DNA from: Spirosoma sp.
GTDB taxonomy: Bacteria > Bacteroidota > Bacteroidia > Cytophagales > Spirosomataceae
Length of the DNA stretch: 64,000 nucleotides
Direction: 5' to 3'
Assembly (NCBI RefSeq): GCF_026391055.1
Contig: NZ_JAPLET010000017.1
Coordinates: forward strand, 310,001 to 374,000
Positions 17,492 to 26,152 of this stretch are shown here, piece after piece; the stretch's first letter is position 1; each line of letters begins with the position of its first letter. The position numbers were made by a program, and so were the translations under genes. The notes below the pieces were generated by a model that worked only from the letters and a program-made list of their open reading frames with translations, made no database searches and had not been told where the DNA came from.

Positions 17492-18103
17492 ATGGGAATT
17501 ACAGAAAGGAAAGAACGGGAACGGGAAGAGATGCGGCAGCTTATTCTGGAAGAGGCCCTGAAGTTGTTTCTAACTAATGGGTTCGATAAGGTGAGCATTC
17601 GTAACATTGCCGATAAAATTGAGTACAGTCCCGCTACGATCTATTTGTATTTCAAAGACAAGAATGAACTGCTGTTTGCTCTGCACCAGCGCGGTTTCGC
17701 CAAAATGGTAGCCGAGTTTCAGCCGTTGCGTTTGTTGAGTGACCCCTTCGAAAAACTGGTCGAGATGGGGCGCTCCTATATCCGGTTTGCGGTGGAGAAT
17801 CCGGAGTTATTCGACCTGATGTTTATCATGACCGCCCCTATGGACAAGCTCGATAAAGAAGACTGGGTGGAAGGCGATCAGGCATTTGGCCTGCTCATGC
17901 AGGTAGTACAGGAATGCATGGATGCAGGTATTTTTCAAAAACACGACGTTCAGTCAACGTCGATGATGATCTGGAGTAGCATTCACGGTTATACCGCGCT
18001 GTTTCTGCGGAAACGGCTGGGCATGTTTGCCGAATGCGATGTCCCCGTAATTATGGACGATGCTTTCAATCTGTTCTGCGAAACGCTACGGAAAGGCTTA
18101 TAA
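17492..18103 (+). CDS. TetR/AcrR-family transcriptional regulator
   Basis: A 203-residue one-component regulator. The N-terminal DNA-binding domain is standard: ILEEALKLFLTNGFDKVSIRNIADKI then YSPATIYLYFKDKNELLFAL, with the helix-turn-helix around residues 33-52. The C-terminal ligand-binding half is all helical with several Met and aromatic residues. It is immediately upstream of a TolC-MFP-RND efflux operon and shares a 14-base operator with it, so it most likely represses the pump until a toxic or signal molecule binds. The ligand is unknown. Confidence 0.92.
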   Translation: MGITERKEREREEMRQLILEEALKLFLTNGFDKVSIRNIADKIEYSPATIYLYFKDKNELLFALHQRGFAKMVAEFQPLRLLSDPFEKLVEMGRSYIRFAVENPELFDLMFIMTAPMDKLDKEDWVEGDQAFGLLMQVVQECMDAGIFQKHDVQSTSMMIWSSIHGYTALFLRKRLGMFAECDVPVIMDDAFNLFCETLRKGL

Positions 18104-18120
18104 AATTTTTTACCCTACCA

Positions 18121-18134
18121 CTAAACACTGTTCA
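18121..18134 (+). promoter_or_regulatory. Second TetR operator, before the tolC-type gene
   Basis: CTAAACACTGTTCA, identical to the copy inside the tetR promoter, ends 11 bases before the outer-membrane channel start at 18146. The half-sites are TAAACA and TGTTCA around a central C. I see no separate TAnnTTTG box here, so this site could block read-through or translation-proximal transcription. Confidence 0.6.
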
Positions 18135-18145
18135 TTAACTGACCC

Positions 18146-19534
18146 ATGATTACAAGTCTTATTACCAGATACATTCGCTATCTGGGACTACTAATCCCGC
18201 TGTCGATAGCTGCACAGCCCGCTTCAACCAATGTTTCGGCGGTACTGGAAGGATACGTTCGCGAAGGTCTTACCAACAACCTGGCAATCCGTCAGGAGTC
18301 GCTGGAGATTAGCCGCGTAACGGAATCCCTTAATCAGGCGAAATCGCTGTTTTACCCACGGGTGGCCTTCAGTCCGACCTATTCGCTGGCCGCTGGTGGC
18401 CGACGGCTGGAGTTTCCGGTGGGTGATCTGCTTAACCCCGCTTACAAAGCCCTCAACCAACTTACCGGTGCCGACCGTTTCCCGACAAACATCGAAAACG
18501 TTAATCAGTTGCTGGCACCCAACAACTTTCATGACACCAAATTCAGTGTTAGCTACGCTATTTTCAATACGGATATTCAGTACAACTACCTTATTCAAAA
18601 ACAATTACTCACCTCACAGCAGGCCCGTCGGCGGGTTATTGAAAACGAATTGCGGTACACTATCGCTACGGCTTACTATCAGTATCTGCAAACGCTCGAT
18701 GCTATACGTATTTTCGAGAGTTCGCGTGAGGTGCTTACCGAGCTGGCCCGCCTGAACGAAAAGCTGGTCCGGAATAACGTGGCAACTAAAGAGGTGGTGA
18801 CCTCGGCGCGCTACGAAACCAGCAAGCTCGATCAGCAGCTGGCAGTGGCACAGAAAAACCGCGAAACAGCCCGCGCTTATTTCAACTTTCTGCTCAACCG
18901 CGACTTGCAGGCACACATCGACGTCGATTCTTCGCTCACGAGAATCCTGCCCGAGTCGCCGGAAAACGTGGTCGATTTACAACGGACTGCCCTGCTGGGT
19001 AGGCAGGAACTCAGCCAGGTAACAAGCTCGCTGGGAGCGGCTCAAACGGCGGTAAAACTGGCCGAGGCCAACGCCAACATCCCAAATGTCTTTGTGGGTG
19101 CCAATACGGGTTTCCAGGGTTTCGGCTACACGTTCCAGAACCAGGCCTACGTAGTAGCACAGGTAGGTTTGCAGTGGGATCTGTTCCGGGGATACGAAAA
19201 ACGGTCGAAGATTCAACAGGCTAAAATTCAGGCCAGCGCGCTGCAAACGCGGCTCGCAGAAGTGCAGCAACAGATTCAGTTGCAGGTATTACAGGCCTAT
19301 TACGACCTCAATGCAGCCACCGAAAGTCTGGCCGCTACGCAGAGCGGGATGATCAACGCCGACCAGACGTTCAGGGTAATTGACAGCAAATACCGGAACG
19401 GCCAATCGCTGCTGATCGAGTTTCTGCGCTACCAGAACGACCGGCTGACGGCCCAGCTTCAGCACTCACTGGCGCGTATGGATGTACTCGTAAAACGGGC
19501 AGCCCTGGACCGCGTCGTGGCCGTTGGGCAATGA
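18146..19534 (+). CDS. TolC-family outer-membrane efflux channel
   Basis: A 462-residue outer-membrane factor that would form the trimeric exit duct of the RND pump encoded downstream. A signal peptide (IRYLGLLIPLSIAAQPAS) is followed by the two-fold TolC repeat: long helices with heptad patterns (about 45-75, 160-250, 285-320, 360-455) and strand-forming segments such as FSPTYSLAAG and VFVGANTGFQGFGYTF. It lies 42 bases after tetR. In an intact operon the MFP gene would follow directly, but a decayed toxin-antitoxin pair on the other strand now separates them by 445 bases. Confidence 0.9.
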   Translation: MITSLITRYIRYLGLLIPLSIAAQPASTNVSAVLEGYVREGLTNNLAIRQESLEISRVTESLNQAKSLFYPRVAFSPTYSLAAGGRRLEFPVGDLLNPAYKALNQLTGADRFPTNIENVNQLLAPNNFHDTKFSVSYAIFNTDIQYNYLIQKQLLTSQQARRRVIENELRYTIATAYYQYLQTLDAIRIFESSREVLTELARLNEKLVRNNVATKEVVTSARYETSKLDQQLAVAQKNRETARAYFNFLLNRDLQAHIDVDSSLTRILPESPENVVDLQRTALLGRQELSQVTSSLGAAQTAVKLAEANANIPNVFVGANTGFQGFGYTFQNQAYVVAQVGLQWDLFRGYEKRSKIQQAKIQASALQTRLAEVQQQIQLQVLQAYYDLNAATESLAATQSGMINADQTFRVIDSKYRNGQSLLIEFLRYQNDRLTAQLQHSLARMDVLVKRAALDRVVAVGQ

Positions 19535-19599
19535 AGTTTCTATCGTTCAATTAAGCTATAGTCCGTTAAAACACCCAAGATATTCGATACCACCCTGGC

Positions 19600-19692
19600 T
19601 TATCGCCTGAAGTAGCTCGCCATCTCGTACCCTTCGCCAAAGCGATATTTTAATTTTTTAGGCAAGTTTTCGTCTAACAGAAGTTTAGGCAC
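19600..19692 (-). pseudogene. Remnant of a DUF5615 PIN-like toxin gene
   Basis: Read from a GTG at 19692 on the minus strand, the product is VPKLLLDENLPKKLKYRF followed by GEGYEMASYFRR and a stop. KLLLDENLPxKLKYRF is the hallmark N-terminus of DUF5615 PIN-like proteins, normally over 100 residues. After the stop, scraps in other frames (DKPGW, then NILGVLTDY) resemble the next family blocks, so the gene has several frameshifts and is truncated. The GTG overlaps the stop of the DUF433 gene, the usual antitoxin-toxin arrangement. Confidence 0.65.
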
Positions 19693-19902
19693 GCGCAGCA
19701 AAATTAAGTGTTACGGTTGATACGGCTAGATCCAGTACAGCCAGGTCCTGTTCGTATTTAACGGAAGGAAAATCGTCAATAAACTCATTCACAGTATGAC
19801 CACCTTTAACATAGTCGAACAAGTTTTTAACCGGAACACGCGTGTTTAAAAAACTGGTGTTCCACTCTGAATATCCGGATGTATTGTGATGATCTGGTTC
19901 AT
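19685..19902 (-). pseudogene. Frameshifted DUF433 antitoxin gene
   Basis: From the ATG at 19902 (minus strand) the product is MNQIITIHPDIQSGTPVF followed by an immediate stop. One base out of frame it resumes as NTRVPVKNLFDYVKGGH and continues through TVNEFIDDFPSVKYEQDLAVLDLA to a stop at 19685. DUF433 proteins have GTPVFxxTRVPV; here only five bases lie where six are needed, next to a run of six T (plus-strand A), so a single-base deletion explains the break. DUF433 proteins act as antitoxins of PIN-type toxins. The pair interrupts the efflux operon on the opposite strand. Confidence 0.75.
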
Positions 19903-19979
19903 GATTGACGGTAGTAATGACTTACAAGCCAAGAAACAAACACAACTTAACAAAAGTGTCTTAGTAAACAATTGACCCC

Positions 19980-21050
19980 ATGAAACCTATATATATTCTT
20001 CTCTCGCTCTCTCTCGCTGTTGTTGCGTGGGGGTGCAGCAGCAAAGCCGATAAAGCTCCCGCCGATCAGGCAACCCAGTCTGCCGATGATGTCGTTATTC
20101 CCGTTAAACTGACCCCCGTGACTACTGTGGTTCGGGCCGAACCCATAATCGCATCGGGTTTGGTTTCCTCGGCGCAGGAAGCCCGACTGTCGTTCAAGGT
20201 TGGCGGTATCATCGACCGGATGTTTGTGGAGGAAGGCCAGTCCGTTCGCAAAGGGCAACTGCTCGCCACCCTCGACCTCACCGAAATTAACGCCCAGGTC
20301 AGTCAGGCGCAGCTGGCCAATGAAAAAGCCGAACGTGACCTGAGTCGCGTGAAAAGCCTCTATGCCGACACGGCCGCTACCCTCGAACAACTCCAGAACG
20401 CAACGACTGGCACCAGCGTCGCGAAACAGAACCTGACCATCGCCCAGTTTAACCGCAACTACGCGCAAATCCGCTCAACGGTAGATGGAACCGTAACCCG
20501 AAAGGTAACCAATGCCGGTGAGTTTGTGGGCGCAGGGGCATCGGTCTACCTGATCTCCTCGAACCGGCGGAGCGACTGGGTCGTGCGCGTGGGCGTATCC
20601 GACAAAGACTGGGCACGGCTTCGTATGGGCAACCGGGCCAGTATCAGCCTCGACGCCTACCCCGACAAAACGTTTAACGGTACCGTTACGGAGCTGGCAC
20701 AGGCCGCCGATCCGGTCAACAAGCTCTACGAAGTGGAAGTACGCATCGACCCCGGCACGGCCCGATTCGCGCCCGGCCTGTTTGCCAAAGTAACGTTGGT
20801 TCCGGCTCAAAGCGGCACGTATACCGTTGTGCCCGTCGAAGCTATCGTGGAAGGCAATGGCAAAGAGGGCTTTGTGTATGTGCTGGAAAATGCCGGTTCA
20901 AAACCGCTGCATGTGCGTAAGCAACCCATACAAATTGGCTATCTGGATGGCGACAAGGTACTGGTGACCAACGGACTGGCCGGTATAAAAGATGTCGTTA
21001 CGGCAGGTTCCGCCTTCCTTACCGAAGAATCGACTGTTATTGTCAAATAA
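19980..21050 (+). CDS. RND efflux periplasmic adaptor (MFP) lipoprotein
   Basis: A 356-residue membrane fusion protein that bridges the inner-membrane RND pump and the outer-membrane channel. The signal peptide ends in a lipobox (VVAWGC), so it should be lipid-anchored. The lipoyl/barrel-sandwich halves (ARLSFKVGGIIDRMFVEEGQ and STVDGTVTRKVTNAGEFV) flank a helical hairpin (about 95-165), followed by beta-barrel and membrane-proximal domains. The RND gene starts 93 bases downstream. The TetR-controlled channel gene is upstream, beyond the decayed toxin-antitoxin remnant. Confidence 0.92.
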   Translation: MKPIYILLSLSLAVVAWGCSSKADKAPADQATQSADDVVIPVKLTPVTTVVRAEPIIASGLVSSAQEARLSFKVGGIIDRMFVEEGQSVRKGQLLATLDLTEINAQVSQAQLANEKAERDLSRVKSLYADTAATLEQLQNATTGTSVAKQNLTIAQFNRNYAQIRSTVDGTVTRKVTNAGEFVGAGASVYLISSNRRSDWVVRVGVSDKDWARLRMGNRASISLDAYPDKTFNGTVTELAQAADPVNKLYEVEVRIDPGTARFAPGLFAKVTLVPAQSGTYTVVPVEAIVEGNGKEGFVYVLENAGSKPLHVRKQPIQIGYLDGDKVLVTNGLAGIKDVVTAGSAFLTEESTVIVK

Positions 21051-21067
21051 TCCTTTGCTAATCTTTG

Positions 21068-21142
21068 TGTTGCTCTGTGAATCTCAGTGTAATAACTGTG
21101 CCACAGAGATGCACAAAGCTAACACAGAGCTACACTGAGAAT
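21068..21142. repeat. Palindromic CTCTGTG/CTCAGTGT repeat between adaptor and pump genes
   Basis: Units GCTCTGTGAATCTCAGTGT (near 21,071) and the inverted ACACAGAGCTACACTGAG (near 21,121), plus CACAGAG in between, could form a stem directly before the pump's ATG. It looks like a common intergenic palindromic repeat and may affect translation of the pump. Confidence 0.45.
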
Positions 21143-21143
21143 C

Positions 21144-24100
21144 ATGAACCTATCATCTTTTTCCGTCAAGAACTGGCAGTTTATGCTAGTGCTGTTTCTG
21201 GGAGTGGCCGCGCTCGGCGTTAACTCCCTGCTGAACATGCCTCGGGGTGAAGACCCCGAATTTACAGCTCCCGAGTTTTCGGTAGCCGTCGTCTACCCCG
21301 GTACCGATGCCCTCGACATGGAGGAACTGGTCGTTGACCCGGCCGAGAAACGATTCAACGAACTCGATAATATCAAACACGTCATCACCAGCGTAGATGA
21401 TGGGCTGGCCGTGTTCCGGATTTCCTACGAGTACGGCGAAGACCCCGACGAAAAATACCAGGAAGTGGTACGGGAAGTGGGCGCGCTGAAACAGGAACTC
21501 CCATCCGATATTTTCAAGATCGACATCCTCAAATTTTCGCCCTCCGACGTCAACATTGTGCAGGTGGCCCTGCAATCTGAAGTAGCCTCAGACAAAGAGT
21601 TGGGCAATTATGCCGATGACCTGAAGAAACGGCTCGAAAAAGTTACGAGCCTGAAGAACGTTCAGGACTGGGGGTATGCTGCCGGTATTGTCCGCGTATC
21701 GCTCAACATTGAAAAGATGGCGCAGGAAGGCATCCCGACAAACCGTGTTGTGGGCGCACTGCAAGCTGAAAATGTAAACATTCCGGGTGGCAGCGTTCAG
21801 GTAGGCAGCCGGAAATTTAACATTAAAACGGCCGGCGATTACCAGTCGCTGGACGAGATTCGGAACACCATCGTGTCGAGCAATGGGCAGAAGATTATTT
21901 ACCTGCGTGATATTGCAGATGTCGACTATAACCTCGAAGATGAAACGCACATCACCCGGCTCGACGGTCACCGGGCCGTACTGGTAACGGCCAGTCAGAA
22001 AATGGGCGAAAACATCGATAAGGTTGGGAAGAAGATTAACCCGATCATTGAAGCGTTCAGCAAAACTCTCCCATCCCATATCAAATTGGTCAAGAATTTC
22101 GACCAGGCAGCCAGTGTCAACAAACGGCTGTCGCACTTTGCGCTCGATTTTGCCATCGCCATTTTGCTGGTGTCGCTCACCTTGTTACCGCTGGGCTTTC
22201 GGGCAGCTGTCGTTGTTATGATTTCCATACCGCTTTCTTTATCTATCGGTCTGTCGCTGCTCAATGCGTTTGGTTACAGCATCAATCAGTTGAGCATTGT
22301 CGGGCTGATTGTGGCGCTCGGCATTCTGGTGGACGACAGCATCGTGGTTGTTGAGAACATTGAGCGGTATCTGCGCGCCGGGTACTCAAAAAAGGAAGCC
22401 GCGATTAAAGCCACCAGTCAGATTACGCTGGCGGTCATCGGCTGTACCGTTACGCTGGTTCTGGCCTTTTTGCCTCTTCTCTTTCTGCCCGAAGCTTCCG
22501 GCGATTTTATCCGGTCGCTGCCAATGGCGGTCGTGACCACCATTCTGGCCTCGTTGGTCGTTTCGCTTACCATCGTGCCGTTTTTGTCGAGCCGTATTCT
22601 GAAAGAAGAACACAATCCGCAGGGAAACATTTTTATGCGGGCGTTGAAAAAGCTCATCAGCGGGTCGTACAGCCGGTTGCTCAATGTGGCGCTGGCTCGC
22701 CCGGTGGTCACGCTGCTGGTGGCGCTGGCTATTTTTGGCGGTGCCTTGTCGCTGGCGGGTAAAGTAGGCTTCGGGTTATTCCCAGCTTCCGAAAAGCCGC
22801 AGTTTCTGATCAACATCGAAACGCCCGACGGCAGCAGCCTGAGCGAAACGAACCGGGTGGCGCGATATGTCGAGAGCAAGCTGAAAGGCAACCCCGCCGT
22901 CCGGCACTTTACGACGAACGTTGGCCGGGGCAACCCCCGCATTTACTACAACATCATTCAGCGGAATGAATCGGCTAACTTCTCGCAGTTTTACGTACAG
23001 CTCAATGACGTAGCACCGCCCGAAAAGCAAGCCCTGATCGATAAATACCGTGATGAGTTTGCGCTGTACCCCAACGCTAAAATTGAAGTAAAGGATTTTG
23101 AGCAGGGTCCCAATCAGGAAGCGCCGGTAGCCATTCGGGTATTTGGCGAGAATCTGGACACCCTGCGAACGGTGGCCGCCAGAGTGGAAACCATTCTAAA
23201 AAAAACGCCGGGTACGATTTATGTGAACAACCCGCTGGCCAACCGAAAAACGGACCTCCGCGTCAGGATCAATAAAGAGAAAGCGGGTTTGTTAGGCCTG
23301 TCCATTGCGGATATTAACCGCACCATCCGCCTGGCCATTGCGGGGCTGAACGTCGGCACTTTCAAAGCACCGGACGACGATGACGATTACACGATCAATG
23401 TTACCTTGCCTAAAGGGCGACGATCCGGCACTTCAGCAACAGACCCGTCTGTACTCAACAACTTATACATCAATAGCGTAACCGGTGGCGCCGTGCCCCT
23501 TCGTCAGGTTGCCGACCTGCAATTCGAGACGGGCACCAACCTCATCCGGCATTACGACAAAGATCGTTTTGTAACCGTAACGGCCTTCGTCAAAACGGGC
23601 TTCCTAGTCGATGATGTCTACACCGATGTGCTGCAAAAACTGGACGCCATGAAGTTTCCCGCCGGTTTCCGCTACATGGCCGCGGGCGAACTGGAAAGCC
23701 GGGAGCAGTCGTTTGGTGGTCTTGGGACCATTATCCTGATCACGATTTTCGGTTTCCTGGCTGTACTGATTCTGGAGTTCGGCACCATAAAAAGTACGCT
23801 GATTGTGCTGTCGGTTATTCCGCTGGGCATTATTGGAGCCATTGCGGCCCTGCTGCTGACGGGCAATCCGTTTTCGTTCGTGGCCATCATTGGCCTGATT
23901 GCCCTGATTGGTATTGAGGTCAAGAACTCGATTCTGCTGGTCGATTTCACCAATCAGCTACGCGAAGGCGGCTTGCCCCTGGTCGAAGCCATCAAAGAAG
24001 CGGGCGAAGTACGATTTGTTCCTATCGTTTTAACCTCCCTGACGGCCATTGGCGGACTGATGCCGCTAGCGTTTGAAGGCAATCCGCTCTATTCTCCCCT

Positions 24101-24239
24101 TGCGTGGGTACTAATTGGCGGCTTGATATCCAGTACGCTCCTTTCCCGGATTGTTACGCCGGTACTGTATAAACTCCTGCCGCCGAGGGTTGAGGTAAAA
24201 GCGATTAACCAGGTTGAACAGGAGCCGGTTTTAGCTTAA
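21144..24239 (+). CDS. RND-family multidrug/solute efflux pump, inner-membrane subunit
   Basis: A 1031-residue proton-driven exporter of the HAE/AcrB-like RND family. There are twelve predicted transmembrane helices: one at the N-terminus (FMLVLFLGVAALGVNSLL), groups at about 330-540 and 860-1010, and two large periplasmic loops. The TM4 proton-relay Asp pair is in ALGILVDDSIVVVEN, and the TM11 segment is GLIALIGIEVKNSILLVDF. The length is normal and no key residue is missing. It is the last gene of the TetR-regulated efflux locus and is followed by a terminator. The substrate cannot be predicted. Confidence 0.94.
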   Translation: MNLSSFSVKNWQFMLVLFLGVAALGVNSLLNMPRGEDPEFTAPEFSVAVVYPGTDALDMEELVVDPAEKRFNELDNIKHVITSVDDGLAVFRISYEYGEDPDEKYQEVVREVGALKQELPSDIFKIDILKFSPSDVNIVQVALQSEVASDKELGNYADDLKKRLEKVTSLKNVQDWGYAAGIVRVSLNIEKMAQEGIPTNRVVGALQAENVNIPGGSVQVGSRKFNIKTAGDYQSLDEIRNTIVSSNGQKIIYLRDIADVDYNLEDETHITRLDGHRAVLVTASQKMGENIDKVGKKINPIIEAFSKTLPSHIKLVKNFDQAASVNKRLSHFALDFAIAILLVSLTLLPLGFRAAVVVMISIPLSLSIGLSLLNAFGYSINQLSIVGLIVALGILVDDSIVVVENIERYLRAGYSKKEAAIKATSQITLAVIGCTVTLVLAFLPLLFLPEASGDFIRSLPMAVVTTILASLVVSLTIVPFLSSRILKEEHNPQGNIFMRALKKLISGSYSRLLNVALARPVVTLLVALAIFGGALSLAGKVGFGLFPASEKPQFLINIETPDGSSLSETNRVARYVESKLKGNPAVRHFTTNVGRGNPRIYYNIIQRNESANFSQFYVQLNDVAPPEKQALIDKYRDEFALYPNAKIEVKDFEQGPNQEAPVAIRVFGENLDTLRTVAARVETILKKTPGTIYVNNPLANRKTDLRVRINKEKAGLLGLSIADINRTIRLAIAGLNVGTFKAPDDDDDYTINVTLPKGRRSGTSATDPSVLNNLYINSVTGGAVPLRQVADLQFETGTNLIRHYDKDRFVTVTAFVKTGFLVDDVYTDVLQKLDAMKFPAGFRYMAAGELESREQSFGGLGTIILITIFGFLAVLILEFGTIKSTLIVLSVIPLGIIGAIAALLLTGNPFSFVAIIGLIALIGIEVKNSILLVDFTNQLREGGLPLVEAIKEAGEVRFVPIVLTSLTAIGGLMPLAFEGNPLYSPLAWVLIGGLISSTLLSRIVTPVLYKLLPPRVEVKAINQVEQEPVLA

Positions 24240-24242
24240 AAT

Positions 24243-24282
24243 GACAAAGCGTGCCCCGGTTTGAACTAGGGCACGCTTTGTC
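24243..24282 (+). terminator. Terminator after the RND pump gene
   Basis: A perfect 14-bp stem (24243-24256 with 24269-24282) over a 12-base loop, followed by GTTTCTG. It closes the efflux operon. Confidence 0.7.
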
Positions 24283-24288
24283 GTTTCT

Positions 24289-24366
24289 GTAGTACCGACC
24301 GTCGAACCGTCCCGGCCGGGTGTATGTTCTAACAGTTCCTCTTCAGGCCGGTACGGCCGGTACTAC
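24289..24366. repeat. GTAGTACCG inverted repeat
   Basis: GTAGTACCGACCGT at 24289-24302 is mirrored by ACGGCCGGTACTAC at 24353-24366 with one mismatch; GC-rich palindromes (CCCGGCCGGG) lie between. It is probably a REP-like intergenic element and may also end transcription of the convergent nuclease gene. Confidence 0.5.
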
Positions 24367-24370
24367 GGCC

Positions 24371-26152
24371 TTACCGTATTACCACTTTCCGCACAATTCG
24401 GGTAGCTCCGGCATTAGCACGCAATAGGTACACACCTGGGCTTAGTACCTGCGCCGTCGTAAATACCATCGACCCATCCGCCTGAGTTTGGCTCTGCACA
24501 GGAAGCTCACGTCCGGTAAGGGTCGTTAGGCGATAGACAGCGTTCGGCAGGTTACGAACAGCCACCCGGATCGCCTGATTGTCGATCGGATTCCCCAGCA
24601 GTTCCATAGCGGGCATCAGGTTATCCATTACGACGGACACAATTGTGGAGTAAGCCGTCTTGCCATCCAAATCAACCTGTTTCAACCGGTAGTAATTGGT
24701 ACCGCTCAGGGGATGTTCATCGACAAGGCCGTAGTTTTTCGTTGCTTGAGCATCACCCGCAGCCGCTACCCGGCTAATAGATGCGAACTCACGTGCATCG
24801 GCACTTCGCTCTACCTCGAAATAAGCACTGTTCGTTTCGTTGGCCGTTGTCCAGGATATGCCTACCGTCTCGCCAACTGCCTTTGCAGTAAAGGAAGTCA
24901 GGCGCACCGGTAAAGGACCGGATAGTGTGAAGCGGGCGAAGGTTGGATAGTGATCGGATGTTGTCAGGGCGTAATTGACAACGGCTGGCCGAACCGATGC
25001 CACCGAACCGGCTACATAAGACGACGCCAGTTCGTTTGATACCGTCATGTGGTCGATGGCATCGGTAAAGTTCGCATCGGTGTTACAGTTACTGCTGCTC
25101 AACTCACTGGAAATAACGGTATAGTTGGGGTCGCTCACGAAATTAGCGTACGACGACGGATTACCGGCAGCAATGGACTGATCGACATCGTCATTGTAAT
25201 CACCGGCCATAATGAGGCTTACATTTCCATAATTGGCATCAAGTTCAGCTTTCAGATCAATGATATCCTGTTTCCGGCGGTTGTAGTCGGCTTGTGCAGA
25301 ACCGGATTTGGCGTGAATATCAACGATGTACAGTTTCCGGGTCTGCCCGTCGATGGTTACGTTTGCCACAAACAGGTACGGCAACCGACCCGACGCCCAG
25401 GCATCGCTGCGTGGTGTTGCGGTATAACTATACTTGTCGGTGAGCAATGGCTTGCTTTCGGTGGGAATCATTGAAACAACACTTGTCTTGTACATTACGC
25501 AGACTTTCTGGTTAAGGCTCGTTGGATTGAACCCCTGCGGATTTCCGTTGGCATCGCATAAGTCCTGAAAGAAGTACGACGTGTATTGATCGGAACAGCT
25601 CAGCGCGTATCCGGCGGGGGTATTGGTCACCAGCAGGTTTTTATCGCTCACTTCCTGCAAGATATAGATGTCGGCGTTGAACGCGTCCATTACGGAGCGA
25701 ACATTCTGCGCCTGAAGCGTCTCATTCGTCGGACCATTATCGGCGTACGTTCGTGAGCCATTGGTACAGGTGTACGAACCGCCATCAAAACCATACCATT
25801 CGAGGTTCCAGCTTACTACGCTCAATGTCTGGTCATTGTCGGTAATGACGCGATTGGCCGGGCAGGTCGTAATGGTCGGTGGTGGCGGGGGCACTTCCGA
25901 ACCTGGAATATCGAAGATGGCGCGGGGATTAAGCTGAACGACATTCTTCGACGCATCGGTCGGTATGTAACGATCGGCAATACCCGTACCGGTCAGGGCA
26001 CCCGTAGGTTTGGTAGCCCCCACCAGATCGGAGGCACTCGTTACAAACAACTCGGCGGTTCCATCGCTGGTTGTCAGTGGATACGTCCCGGCGGCTCCGC
26101 CCTGAAACGTTGCACCCGAGCCGCCAATGGTTGCATTCTGAACCGTTACCAA
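24371..26152 (-). pseudogene. C-terminal part of a secreted endonuclease/exonuclease/phosphatase protein, after an in-frame stop
   Basis: This 593-codon stretch continues the gene starting at 27418 in the same frame, immediately after a TAG at 26155-26153. The only initiation option at its head is a TTG, and there is no export signal, so alone it is unlikely to be made or secreted. It completes an OB-fold-like domain, then has an endonuclease/exonuclease/phosphatase domain (VVSWNLEWYG, ILQEVSDKN, DIHAKSG, AGDYNDDVD, TSDHYPTF, all catalytic blocks present). An FN3-like segment and a T9SS-type C-terminal sorting domain (about the last 80 residues, ending RIVRKVVIR) follow. Such proteins are exported nucleases or phosphodiesterases. 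Confidence 0.75.

Noticed and set aside
19947-20468. 173-codon minus-strand frame opposite the efflux adaptor gene
   Set aside because: Antisense shadow of the adaptor; no family features.
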